A stretch of DNA of 64,000 nt, taken from Pontederia crassipes. Lineage: Eukaryota > Streptophyta > Magnoliopsida > Commelinales > Pontederiaceae. The stretch spans positions 41,433,909 through 41,497,908 of the forward strand of contig CM060184.1 of NCBI GenBank assembly GCA_030549335.1, read 5' to 3'. Shown piece by piece: positions 45,141 to 58,522 of this stretch (the stretch's first letter is position 1; each line of letters begins with the position of its first letter). A program made the position numbers and the translations under genes. A model generated the notes under the pieces. That model had not been told where the DNA came from. It did not search any database and saw only the letters and a list, made by a program, of their open reading frames with translations.

Positions 45141-46440
45141 TGATGAGGTATCTTTCAACTCTTCTTATTTCTCTAGTGCTAATAGTGATAATGATAATGA
45201 GGATGATAATATCAATTTTTACGTGCATGAAGAATTTTCTTTCTTAATTGAAAAATATCTTACTCTTAAAAAGAAGAATAAAAAATTGATGAATGACCTT
45301 CATATTATAAAAGATGACATCAAAATTTTGAAAAAGGAAAGAGATATCTGTCTAATTCATAATGAAACCTTGATGAATGATCTTCATATTATGAAAAATG
45401 AGCTTGAAAAATTAAATGTTGAAAATGATACATATTTTATGGAAAATGAAAATCTCAAAAATGAAATTGAAACTTTGGAAATTACACATGCATGTAAAAT
45501 TGTAAAACTAGCATTCTCTTTAGAAAAATAAAAGAAGAAAAATGCCTCTTTGAAAAAATGTAACTATTTCTCATGTAACAAAAAATAATCATATAAAACA
45601 CTTTGGACATGGAAACTCTTATTGGAAATCTAATCATACATATGATAGAAAATCACATATTACATGTTTTACATGTGGATTTAATGCCCATTTTGCATAT
45701 CAATGCAAAGTAAGAAAATCTTCACAAAATGGCAAGATTTGGATTCCGAAAGGAACATTGACTAACAAAATAGGATCCAAAGAAATTTGGGTACCAAAAA
45801 TCACTTGATTGTTTTTCAGGTGTGCCTCACATGCAAAGGACAAGAGGAAGTGAAAATGTGAAGGCACAAAGGTTATGATAAAAGTATCATTGGTTGCATT
45901 CTTATATTTATATGTGATTGAAATAAAAGAAAATTAGTCATAATGATAGGGGGAGCATGTTAAATCTTCAAAACTTTATTTTGACATATCGTGAATATCA
46001 TTGTTGTATCAAAATTTTATGCCATATTTTGATTCATAAATATATTTTTTGGATTTCATCAAATTGTCTTCATTTTACCATTATAAAATAGTCATAAATT
46101 TAGTGGGAGTCATATTTTCAAATCCTTATGTTGAAATATTCTCTACATGTATATTATATGACAAAAAGGAGGAAGAATAATTTTTTTCATATGGTTTCTT
46201 ATATGCTTCATATACAAATTATTCTTTTTGATGAAACAAAAGGAGGAGAAGTATAGGAAAAATATGATCTGAATATCACTTTATATGAAGAGTACCTTAC
46301 AATTAATATTTATGTGAATATCTACCATTGTAAGAAAAGCTGTGTTAGGAGTAAAATTGTTTTTACAAGTATTTTACAACTATTTCGCAATTTATATATT
46401 TTTCATATTTCTTGGTTTTTCTTCATCAAAAAGGGGGAGA

Positions 46441-47682
46441 ATCTAAGTTTTAATTATATATAAAACTATATTTTGATGATACAAACCTCGAATGATTAAA
46501 GATAAAATACTTTAAAAGTTTAAAGAAAAAGAGATAACTTTATGCACTACACTTTGATTAAATAATTGGCACTGATTTTATTAGTATTGGATGAATATTG
46601 AACGTCAGATTGTAGAGAATTCTGTTAGCTTTCCATGGACTCCAAGATCATCTAATTTGAATAACCATGCAAAAAGTTATGCTCAAAATAGTGCAAAGCA
46701 GTCAACCTGCCGATCGAAACTATGAAGGCCGGTCGAGATAGTCCGGTCGACCAATCTGAGATACCGGTCAACCGATCAATACATGAGCTGCCAAATTTAC
46801 GTCGAGACTATACCGGTCGACAGTCCGATCAAAGCACCGATCGATCGATCAACTCAACGGCTACAAATCAAAACTACGAGACTGTACAGGTCGAGACACC
46901 GGTCGATAGTTCGGTCGACCGACCAGTTGCGGTAACTGGAGAAATCAACGCAATGGTTATATAGTCCGGTCGACCGATCCATAAATGCAGTCGACCGGTC
47001 CATTACTGAAATGAACAGTAACGACTGTATTTTGAGGAGAAAAATGTGAAATTAATTCTGGACGAATTTTCCACATACCAGAGCCTATAAAAGGAGTGCC
47101 TTGGCCAGAAGCAAAAGCACAAATTTAAGCATTGAAGCAATACTTCAAGAAATCAAAAGAAGATATTTTCCTTGAAGTTATTATTTTAATTATGCTCTTC
47201 TTTCTCTCTTCCATTCTTGTGAGCCTAGCATTGTAAAGAGAGAAATATTTTGTTCAGAAAAATAGAGAGAGCTCTTGTGTAAAAGAGGTTCAAAATCTTA
47301 CCTCTTAAATGAGAGAAATAGATTAGCTTCCTAGGAGGAGATGTTGCCTTGCCTCTCGAAGCGAAGAAAAATGTTATTGTGTAAAAGGCTTTCTTCATTG
47401 CCCCATTTGGAACAAAGAAAGTGCTAGTGGAATCTCCGGCGGTCTCGAGGTCGAGAAGTCGGAGCGGGGACGTAGGCCAAGGTATGGTCGAACCTCGTCA
47501 GCAATCATCGTGTCTATTTGTGTTTGATTTCTCTCTCTCTCCCTTTAATATTGTGTTTATAACTTGAATTGCAAAGGTTTTAAGAATCGATTTTGTGCTT
47601 CCGCGACGAATTTCGCGAAATCGATATTTTCGGTTAAACACTAATTCACCCCTACCCTCTTGGTGCCCTTTGGGATCCTACA
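46441..47682 (+). repeat. 3' LTR of copia copy 2
   Basis: 1242 bp, starting ATCTAAGTTTTAAT. It has an extra segment relative to the 5' LTR (about 47031-47060 and 47110-47155). Ends CCTACA; TSD ATTCC follows. Confidence 0.9.
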
Positions 47683-47687
47683 ATTCC

Positions 47688-49200
47688 TGTTTATGAATTG
47701 ATGATAGAACAACATTTTTATCACTAATATTAATGCAGTTTCTAAATGTTTTTTAATCAATTTTTTTTGTTAATGTGGATCCTATTTTAGAATAAAAAAT
47801 GACAACTAAGAAGTTGATATTTGATTCTTTTTCTTGCTCAGAAATTAGTCAATATCATTAACATTTATTTTTTTGTTTTAATCCATGATCATATCTAAAT
47901 GCATCCTTTAACTTATTGTTAATGTGAATCTCATCAGATTTCCTTATTGCTCAAGAATGAACCAAGAGCATTAACAATTAGTTTTTTAATTTGATTTTGT
48001 CTGTGATTTGTGAGAAATTAGTCAAGAACATTGACTTGGTTTTCTGATTCTAATTATTCCATGCTAAGAATTGTTAATGTATCCATTTAGCTTTTGTTAA
48101 TGTATCTCATATTGAAACGACAACCTAGAAGTTGATTTTAGATTTTCTTGTTGTTTAGAGATAAATCAAGAGCATTAGAATTAGTCTGTGGATCTGATTA
48201 TATCTATATGGTGAGATGAAAGTTTTATGATATTCTGATAGTTGAAACCCCTTTTGAATCAACCTAGCTAATATTCATATGAGAGTATGATAGTTCATAT
48301 GAGAGCAATTTTTATAGGTTGAATCTGGTATGATTATTACTATTAAATTGTTTTAATCCATCCATAGCAGAATATTAGATGAACCACATTCTTAGATAAT
48401 ATTTCATTACTTGTTAGTTATCATTTTATATCGATCACTTTAAAACATAAAAATTAGTTAACTTAGACTATGATCAATTAGATTAGTTAGTAAATCTTAA
48501 GTTTGATACGATATTTGAGTCTACTACTATGATCTGTGTGCTTGCAGTTCAGTGAAATGAGGATTGCATAGTCTACGCCTATACCTTATTCAATTTCTAG
48601 TTGTGTATAGTTTTGCGTCCATACCTTGTTTAGTTTTTATTTGTGCATAGTCTACGCCTAAATCTTAGTCTATTTTTAGCTCTGAAAGATCTACGCCTAG
48701 ACTAAAGTTATTTGCATTTTGTGCTTGGAGTCCAATAAATTAGTTACCTATCAAAAGTTTCAAAATGAATGCTTGCACAAAATGTCATGCATGCTACGTG
48801 ATTCCATGCATGTAAAATTAACTTACAAGGATAATTGCACCTTTTCCATATTAAATCTTTTTTTTTTTTTGTAGTGTGGTGGATCTATTAGCCATGAGTA
48901 TGTTAAAAATAAATAATGCTTTTCATGTTCTTATTTTCTGAAATTTTATTTAATGAATTATTATTTATATATTTTTAACCTTCAAACAAGCTATATAACT
49001 TTATGAGTATGTTAAAAATAAATAACGCTTATCATGTTCTTATTTTATGAAATTTTATTTATTTATTTTTAACCTTCAAACAAGCTACATAACTTTTATT
49101 CTTGCCACTAACTTGCACCAGTTAACTACAACAATTTATTAATATTTCTTGTAATAAGATAACAAATATTAAATTGACATTTCACAATTAATAAAAAAGG
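47688..49200. other. AT-rich DNA with a short degenerate tandem repeat
   Basis: No coding signal. At 48560-48715 the phrase ATAGTCTACGCCTA(T/A)A with CTTAGTCTATTTTTAG-like continuation recurs about four times with a period near 55 bp. At 48890-49090 a 100-bp stretch (TGAGTATGTTAAAAATAAAT...) is duplicated. Confidence 0.5.
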
Positions 49201-49203
49201 TAA
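49201..49203. repeat. 3-bp TSD (TAA) of the short CACTA, left
   Basis: TAA before CACTACAAG; TAA again at 50529-50531. Confidence 0.85.
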
Positions 49204-50528
49204 CACTACAAGAAAATTTGACTTTTCTGACGGTCGCGACCGTCGAAAATTTTGCAAAATCCGTCGAAAAATAAAGTTTTCGACGGTTTTTTCGACGGAT
49301 ACGATTTGTCAAAAAATTGCTCGTCGCAAACACTTTTTTGACGGACAATAGACATTCGTCGAAAGTTCTGACAGTACCAACTGTCGGAGGTTCAGACAGT
49401 GGCGACCGTCGAAAGTTTTGACAGTCGCAACTGTCGAAAACTTCAAACGGTCGCAACCGTCGAAACTTTCAAAGGCAAATTAGGCCGCCAGGCGGTGGAT
49501 CCGCCGCGAGGCCGGATTAGGCAGATGCGCGAGGGAGAGAGAGAGACGGGTCGCCGAGAGCGGCCTATCCAGGCCGGATCAGGCCGCTAGGCAGCGGTTC
49601 CGTCGCGAGATCCTTCAGTCGTTGTCCGGGAGAGATAGAAAGAGGTAGAGAGGTAGAGAGAGAGGGAGGTAGGTAGAGAGAGGTAATAAATAGATGGAAA
49701 AAAAGAGTGGGGAGCGGTAAAAGAAAAGAAAAAGGCAGGGAGGGTGGTGGGATTATTTTTTCATTACCGACGGTTTCGACCGTCGTAAAATGTAATAATC
49801 AAATAATATTTTTACTTTACTAATGGTTCAAACCGTCAGAATTTATGACGGTCAATTATTATAATAATAACATATTAATTATATTATATATTATGATATA
49901 CAAGATTATAATATTTAATTATTTTTACGATTACCAACGGTCCATATCGTTGAAACTTCCGAGGGTCCAAACTGTTGGTAATTATAATAATAAAATACTA
50001 ATTACATTATATAAGATTATAGTATTTAAATATTTTTACATTTACCGACGGTCCGGACCATCCGAACTTGCAACGGTCCGAACTATCGATAGTTATAATA
50101 ATAAAATACTAGTTATATTATATATTATGATATATAAGATTATAAAATTTAATTATTTTTACGATTATCGACGTTTCGGACCGTCAGAACTTGCGACGAT
50201 CCGAACTGTCGGTAATTATAATAATAAAATATAAATTATATTATATATTATGATATATAATATTATAATATTTAATTATTTTTATGATTACCGACGATGC
50301 GGACCGTCAGAACTTGTGACGGAAAGTGAGCCGTCAAAAATTCTGACTTTCCAAATCGTCAGAAAATATAATAGTATAATAAATTCCATAATTTATTTTT
50401 TATTTCCGACGGTCGAAACTGTCAGAAGTTCTGACAGATTACTGTCCGTCTGAAAATCCGTCGCAAATTGTGAAGGATTTCCGTCCGTCGGAAATTATTC
50501 ATCAGAAAATCACAAATTTCTTGTAGTG
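49204..50528. mobile_element. Non-autonomous CACTA transposon (1.3 kb)
   Basis: Begins CACTACAAGAAAATTTG and ends AAATTTCTTGTAGTG, so the ends are inverted copies, with a TAA duplication. Subterminal sequence is dense in GACGGTC/CGACGGT and reverse complements. A GC-rich centre (49490-49740) has AGGCCGGAT words and a GAGA-rich tract. No transposase. The terminal and subterminal motifs match the 7.5-kb CACTA at 54607, which suggests shared mobilising proteins. Confidence 0.9.
49850..50330. repeat. Tandem repeat of about 115-125 bp inside the short CACTA
   Basis: Four units, each with an AT-rich part (ATAATAATAAAATACTAATTA... to TTTAATTATTTTTA) and a GC-richer part with two GACGGTCC-type words. 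Units differ by point changes and a 14-bp indel. Confidence 0.85.
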
Positions 50529-52379
50529 TAAGTTAATGATTAAATTTATAACCAATTTTATAAATATGGTGAACTTTTTATTAATCACAAATGATGCTTT
50601 AAAAATATACAAAATGACATATTATAAAAGACACATGTATCTTAATATTATATATCTTAATTTCATAATGTTAGTGTATATATAGTACTAACGTTAATCA
50701 ACATGTGTACACACTATCCATATTATATATATATATATTAATATTATCATTAGATATAATTAGATAAAGAATAAGTGAATTGTTGGAACTTAGAATACAT
50801 ATCATTCACAATTTATAAATGTACTTATTAAAAAATATTTTTTTATGAATAATAGGTAATACATAAATTTATACTTATGATTAAAGATAATTTATATTAT
50901 GATTAAAATTAGTTATATTATGACTAATATTAGTTATATCTTGGATAAGAAGTTAACATATTTTAATTTTACTAAAATTTATCTATTTTATATTATAAAT
51001 TTATTTATAATATATATTTTATATCTATAATTATATTCAAGGAAATGAGTAAAAAAATAAAAATATTAAAGAAAATTATGAAAATAATGAAAAATAATGA
51101 TAATTTATTTAATATATTATTTTATCAATGCATCAAGAAAATAATAGAAAATACTTAACAAATTTTCATTTTTAAAAAAATTAATGACTCATAAATTAAT
51201 GAGAGAATGATACTTGACATCTTCTACCTTTCTTTATATATAAATATATAAATATAAATATATTAGATATGATAACTTCAACAAAAATAATTATTAGCAT
51301 TAAATGATGTGATACTTATTGACATTATTAAGATTACTATATTATTATAGGATATTAATTCATTATTATTACTATCATAATATTTATAATAAAAAATATT
51401 AATGATAATTTTATTAAGCATAAATACAAATATTATCGTAAACGTAATAGATGCAAATTCAATCATTTCACTAAAAAAATATTTAATAAAATATTAAAAA
51501 TAATATAGTTACACCAAATAGTCTTATGAAATTATAACAATTCAATAACAAATTGTTGATTCTTTGAACAAAGTTATATGTTGATTTTTTGGTCCTGACA
51601 CTATTTGTCCTAATACTTCTTTCCTTTATATATATATATATAGATGTAATACTTAATCAATATGTGTATATACTAACAATATTATATATCTTAATATTAT
51701 CCTAAAGACACATGTATCTTAATATTAATCTTGATCATGACTTATCCTAATATTTTTTTTAAAAGATGTTTAAATTGTGTTGAAGATTTATCTTAATCTT
51801 ATGTCATTAATTGATATAGAATTTGAAAGGTCATATAGTTCTAGCTTTATGTTCTTACTTTTCATAATGAATTATAGTTAAATTATTGTTACGGTTTACA
51901 TATGCTCCTCTAATATAGATAAATAGATTAATATTGTTATTTTATTAATTATAGTTAAATTATAAAAATTCAGATGTAAAAGTGTTAACTTCTTATCCTA
52001 GATACTAATTTTATGATTATAATGATTAAAAATTTGTAAATGCACTTTTTTACAAAAGTTATCTATTGTTAATCTAAGATCTAATCCAAAATTTATACTT
52101 ATATGTTATGGTTAAAATTAGTTATATCTTGGATAGGAAGTTAACATATTATAATTTTATTAAAATTTATCTATTTTATATTATAAATTTATTTATAATA
52201 TATATTCTATATTTATAATATGTTAAAAGGAAAATGAGTAGAAAGATAAAATATTAAAGACAATTATGAGAAAATGAAAAAAATGATAACTTATTTAGTA
52301 TATTATTTTATTGATGCAACAAGCAAAGAATATAAGTATTATATTATATTATATTAGAAATATTAATAATAAAATATTA
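50529..52379. other. AT-rich DNA with a dispersed direct duplication
   Basis: Noncoding. 50863-51145 and 52088-52325 are direct copies (AGTTATATCTTGGATA, GTTAACATATT, ATTTATCTATTTTATATT shared) about 1.2 kb apart. Phrases such as ACACATGTATCTTAATATT also recur at 50628 and 51705, so a larger old duplication is likely. Confidence 0.6.
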
Positions 52380-52885
52380 AATTTAATTACCGACAGACAT
52401 ATCCTTCGGAATTATCGACAGACTAACATCCTCGATAATTATCGATGGACTAACATCCTCGATAATTTCGAAGGCTAGATCCATTTGTAAGTTTAATAAT
52501 AAAATATTAAATATATACTTATAATATATTACATATATTATTATAATTAATTACCGACGAATTTAACCTTTGAAATTATCGACATATTTAAATCCCTTGG
52601 TAATTTCGAATGCTAGACGCATCGGTATTTTTAATAATAAAATATTAAACAAATATAATTAATTATGGCCCTAACTTTCAAAATTACCAACGGATTCCTC
52701 GGTAATTCCGAAGGTTACACTCATCGGTAATTTAACGACGGTGATTTTTCATATGCAGTAGCGAAGGATTTTTTGGCCCTCGGTATTTGGGAATATTTTT
52801 TCTATCCATCGTAAATATTGTCGAAAAATGTGAAGGATTCTTGTCCGTAAAAAACTGTCCGTCGCAAATTGATGATTTCTTGTAG
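52380..52885. mobile_element. CACTA end remnant
   Basis: Ends GATTTCTTGTAGTAG, a one-base variant of the CACTA end, preceded by CCGTCGCAAATT and GTCCGT words like those at the end of the element at 49204-50528. The interior has about three 120-bp units (ACCGACGAATT..., CGAAGGCTAGATCCAT, then AATAATAAAATATTAAA) of the same design as the tandem repeat at 49850-50330 but with different sequence. The opposite terminus was not found. Confidence 0.65.
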
Positions 52886-54603
<1,718 letters not shown>

Positions 54604-54606
54604 GAG
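54604..54606. repeat. 3-bp TSD (GAG) of the 7.5-kb CACTA, left
   Basis: GAG before CACTACAAG; GAG again at 62149-62151. Confidence 0.9.
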
Positions 54607-55300
54607 CACTACAAGAAAAAGTCGTATTTCCGACGGTCCATTTTCGACGGCCCGAAATCCGTCTTAAATATCGACGGTTTTTTCGACGGATCATCCAAAC
54701 CGTCGATATTTTCATCCGATAATTTTCGACGGTTTAACCCGTCTAAAATTTCGACGGTGATAAATTCGTCGGAAGATTTCATCGAAAATATTTATACTTC
54801 GACGGTTATGACCGTCGATAATTTCGGCAGTTTATCTAACCGTCGAAACTTCCAGCGGTCTGAACCGTCGAAAAATTTCAAAACCGGTTGCGCATAATTA
54901 TTGAACTTATCGACGGTTTTGACCGTCGAAATTTGCGACGTTCAAAGCAACCGTCGATATTTCGACGATCATAACCGTCGATAGTATTTAAATAAAATAT
55001 TCTATCTCCCTTTTTTTCGACGGCCTCAACCATCGAAAATGAAAATTTATAATTTACACAACCTATGTATCTGTCGATGTTTTTTAAAAATTATCATTAA
55101 GGGAATCGACGGCTAAAACAGTCGATATTTTGACGGTTTAAAGAACCGTCAAAACTATCGACGGCTAAAATCGTCGATATTTCAACGATTTGAATACCGT
55201 CGAAACTATCGACGGTTTTTCCAGCATATTGGAGCCGTCGAAATGCGAGTTAATATAATATTATATTTACCTATGTTGCGGCGGTTTTGACCGTCGAAAA
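54607..55300 (+). repeat. 5' subterminal repeat array of the CACTA
   Basis: More than twenty CGACGGTT, AACCGTCGA or close variants in direct and inverted order. In En/Spm such arrays bind TNPA. A TATA-like segment and the TNP2 leader should lie just after. Confidence 0.85.
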
Positions 55301-55498
55301 GTGGTTATATAAAAACACGACCGCACTCTTACTTAGAACGTTTTGAACGTCCGTCCGCCGCCGCCCGTTTCGTCCGCCGTTCGTCCGGCCGTCGACCACC
55401 TCCCGCCCGAAGCTTCCGCCGCCGACCATCTCCGGCGCAGGTAGGTCCGATCCCCGCCTCCTTTGATATCTAATTTTTCTCTCCTTCGACCATCTCCG

Positions 55499-55987
55499 TG
55501 CGGCGGCCAGTTCCGGCCGCCATTCGCGCGCGGCGGCCAGATCCGGCCGCCATTCGCGCGCGGCGGCCAGATCCGGCCGCCATTCTTGCGCGGCGGCCAG
55601 ATCCGGCCGCCATTCGCGCGCGGCGGCCAGATCCGGGCGCCATTCGCGCGTGACGGCCAGAATCGGCCGCCATTCGCGCGCGGCGGCCAGATCCTTCCGC
55701 CCTCCACGCGCGGCGGCCAGATCTGGGCCAGATCCGGCCGCCCTTGCGCGGCGGCGGCCAGATCTGGCCGCCCTCCGTGCGGCGGCCAGATCCGGCCGCC
55801 CTCCGCGCGCGGCGGCCGGATCCGGCCGCCCTCCGCGCGCGGTGGCCGGATCCGGCCGCCCTCCGCGCGCGGCGGCCGGATCCGGCCGCCCTTGCGCGGC
55901 GGCGGCCAGATCCGGCCGCCCTCCGCGCGCGGCGGCCAGATCCGGCTGCCCTCCGTGCGGCGGCCAAATCCGGCCGCCCTTGCGCGG
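55499..55987. repeat. 30-bp GC-rich minisatellite with palindromic core
   Basis: About 16 units of mainly 30 bp. The core is GGCGGCCAGATCCGGCCGCC (7-bp arms, 6-nt centre), followed by a spacer such as ATTCGCGCGC or CTCCGCGCGC. In three units the centre is GGATCC-compatible, making a perfect 20-bp palindrome. Because 30 is divisible by 3, several frames stay open on both strands; none looks like a real protein. Confidence 0.93.
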
Positions 55988-56638
55988 TGATCTCAAATTT
56001 TACTTATGTCAATGCCTTGGCAATTCCATGAGATCAACTTCATAGATTGAGGTCGAAGCACGTTCCGCCCCCACCCCCTACCTTTTCCTGCAACAATGAT
56101 GAGTCGTATTGTCGAGAGACTTAGATTTTTCGACCTTATCTCTGTTCTTTTGAACCTTTGTTTTAGCCTTGCTCTTCAAATCTGGAGCTTTCACAGGCGG
56201 CTTTAATATTTTGGCTCTACTTCGCTTAGCTTCCATGCGGATTGCAAGTTCGAGATTCTAGTTTACCCCTTTGTCCTCTACCTCCTCTGCCACTACTGCC
56301 ACTTGCTCTTCCTCTAGATCTTCATGTATCGCCCTCGCCCTCATCTGCTCCATAATCTTTAAATGTCGGCCTTCCACCCTTTTATCTTGGAATTATATTT
56401 AGAATTATAGTTGTAATATTTTTTTTCCTCCTTTTGTTTGATGGAAAACGATCATGAGCAAAAAGGGCCAAAACTGTTATATATACGACGTTATATGCTA
56501 TCTCTATTCCTAGCAGTATGATTAGTAAATATTAGCTAAACAATCGGTTCTTCCTCAGTTGTTTCATATTCATTTTTCTTTCCTTATACAATTTTGTATG
56601 ACTGAAATTTTTTATGATTTGCAAATAATGCAGTCATT

Positions 56639-58522
56639 ATGTCATACTTAAACGATCGTCGATGGATGTACAAAAGAAATAATCCTGGTCGTAGAGGCTT
56701 GACACAAGAATTTATAGATGGTGTTGACTATTATGTTATTGTGTCTTGTCAATCTTTACAATTTCAGCGGGAGGGAGCAATTAGGTGTCCTTGTTTGAAA
56801 TGTGCTAGCACAAAGTTACAGACGATAGAGACTGTCAAAGTTCACTTATATAGAAAGGGTTTCAAACCAAATTATTGGGAATGGGATGATTTAGGCGAAG
56901 GAGCGCCTTCGACAAGCGTCCCAAATGAAGGTCTTCATTTTGTGGATCCTGAACTAACATTTGCTTCGCAATATGAACAGTCTGTTTATGACGCAGCTGC
57001 AACTGAGTATGACAACATTAGATTTGAGCAGAATGAAGAGGCACCAAATCCAGAAGCAAGAGATTTTTATGACTTACTAAACGCATCGAGCTAACCCTTA
57101 TGGCCTGGGTGTGAAAGTCATTCGGAACTATCACTTGCTGTTAGATTGTTGAATCTGAAAGCCGACCACAATATTTCACAAGCATGTTTTGATGCATTTC
57201 TAGATATTTTAAAAGAGGTCACACCAACTGGGGCTCGTATTCCTGAAAATTTTTATAGGACAAAAAGATTGGTCAGTAAACTTGGTCTTGGCTCAACTAA
57301 AATAGATTGTTGTCGTGATGGTTGTATGTTATATTACGACGAAGACATCAATCTAAATGAATGCAAGTTTTGTGGGGCCGAAAGATATAGAGTGACTAAC
57401 AAGTCTCAAGTCGCTGTGAAAAGAATGCATTATTTGCCTCTTATTCCAAGGCTTAAAAGACTATACTCGTCTATAGGGTCAGCGTCGCAGATGAAGTGGC
57501 ATGCACAGCATAATACTTCTGAAGGTGTAATGCTTCACCCATCGGATGGTGAAGCGTGGAAACATTTTGATCGTAAGCATCCTGATTTTGCTAGGGACCA
57601 AAGGAACATAAGGCTCGGATTATGCGCAGATGGTTTTACACCATATGGTCAAACTTTAGTTCCTTATTCATGTTGGTCGGTAATAATAACACCTTATAAT
57701 TTGCCACCTGGGATTTGTATGTCCGCACCTTATATGTTTTTGACATGCATTATTCCTGGTCCTCAGAGTCCTAAACAGAGGATAGACGTGTATTTACAAC
57801 CTCTAATAGACGAGCTAAAAGAACTATGGGATGGTGTCGTCGCTTATGATGTGTCGACCAATCAAAATTTCACATTGAGAGCTGTCTTATTGTGGACTGT
57901 TAATGACTTTCCAGCCTACGGGATGTTGTCTGATTGGATGACTGCAGGGAAATTAGCTTGTCCATCTTGCATGGAACACTCAGATGCGTTCACTTTGAGA
58001 AATGGGGGTAAAAATACTTGGTTTGATTGCCACAGACGGTTTCTTACAGCTGATCATCCGTACAGAAATAATCGAAATGCATTTCGACGGAATAGGATTG
58101 TGGAAGACATGCCTCCGGTCAGACGCTCAGGAGCTCAATTACATCGCATTGTCAATGCTTTATGCATAATTGTCGATGACCCAAATGTCACATACAATGA
58201 GTATGGTGTTTGTCATAATTGGACCAAACGAAGTATATTCTGGGATTTACCTTATTGGTCTGATTGTTTGATACGTCATAACTTGGACGTCATGCACATT
58301 GAGAGAAATGTGTTTGAAAATGTATTCAACACCGTAATGGACATTAAGGGTAAAACAAAGGACAACCTCAAGGCGAGACTAGATTTGAAGGAGTACTGTC
58401 GACGGCCAGAGTTGCACTTAGTGACTTTACCTAACGGAAGAATATCTAAACCAAAAGCAAGTTATGTTCTCACTAAGGAGCAGGCAAGAAGACCAGGGAC
58501 AAATCACAATGGTGGGTTGTAA
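56639..58522 (+). pseudogene. CACTA transposase TNP2, N-terminal and core start (one internal TAA, truncated)
   Basis: One reading frame from ATG 56639 to 58522 with a single TAA at 57092-57094, where the family has E or Q before PLWPGC. Residues 1-75 form the transposase-associated domain (RCPCLKCAS, then HLYRKGFKPNYWEWDD). The TNP2 core (Transposase_21, PF02992 from memory) follows: LGLGSTKIDCCRDGCMLYY, ECKFCGAERY, LGLCADGFTPYGQ, YSCWSVIITPYNLPPGICM, LLWTVNDFPAYGMLSDW, CPSCMEHSDAF and LDVMHIERNVFENVFNT. The Asp in GLCADGF and the NDFPAYG block lie in the catalytic region. At about 58495 the frame ends in a fusion to sequence from the far C-terminus, out of frame. Several hundred codons are missing, since whole TNP2 proteins usually exceed 800 residues. 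A splice acceptor (GCAG) lies 4 nt before the ATG. Confidence 0.88.

Larger units (their letters stand above)
44013..45810 (+). pseudogene. UBN2-type gag of copia copy 2 (frameshifted, SINE-interrupted)
   Basis: The ATG at 44013 opens PPLLNASNFVYWKIRIQAYI, then KLDWKAKNIFYCDLDSTDF and EIWKKLITTYEGTDK, the UBN2 gag core. A frame change near 44420 leads to 44450-44842 (IEEKNLNKLYFDDLIGSLLTYE), then another to the Lys/Ser-rich part ending in EDVYLCLMEHNDEVSF, where a SINE interrupts at 44961. After it, 45223-45531 encodes a coiled-coil-like repeat (LMNDLHIIKDD / LMNDLHIMKNE). A canonical knuckle CFTCGFNAHFAYQC (C-x2-C-x4-H-x4-C) follows at about 45670, ending with SKEIWVPKIT-type sequence and a stop. 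Less decayed than copy 1, but not translatable. Confidence 0.85.
42708..47682 (+). mobile_element. Ty1/copia LTR retrotransposon, gag-only, plus orientation (copy 2)
   Basis: LTRs 42708-43885 (TGTTGG...CCTACA) and 46441-47682, flanked by TSD ATTCC (42703-42707 and 47683-47687). PBS at 43888, polypurine tract AAAAAGGGGGAGA at 46428-46440. The right LTR lacks the first six bases. The interior has gag only (44013-45810); from the gag end to the PPT there is 0.6 kb without pol similarity. In complete relatives pol starts directly after the WVPK phrase that ends gag here. Same family as 24769-29329, in opposite orientation. A SINE sits in gag. Confidence 0.9.

Noticed and set aside
55271-56045. 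Long ORFs on both strands over the GC-rich minisatellite
   Set aside because: The 30-bp unit is divisible by three, so several frames stay open automatically. The products are simple 10-residue repeats with no conserved domain.
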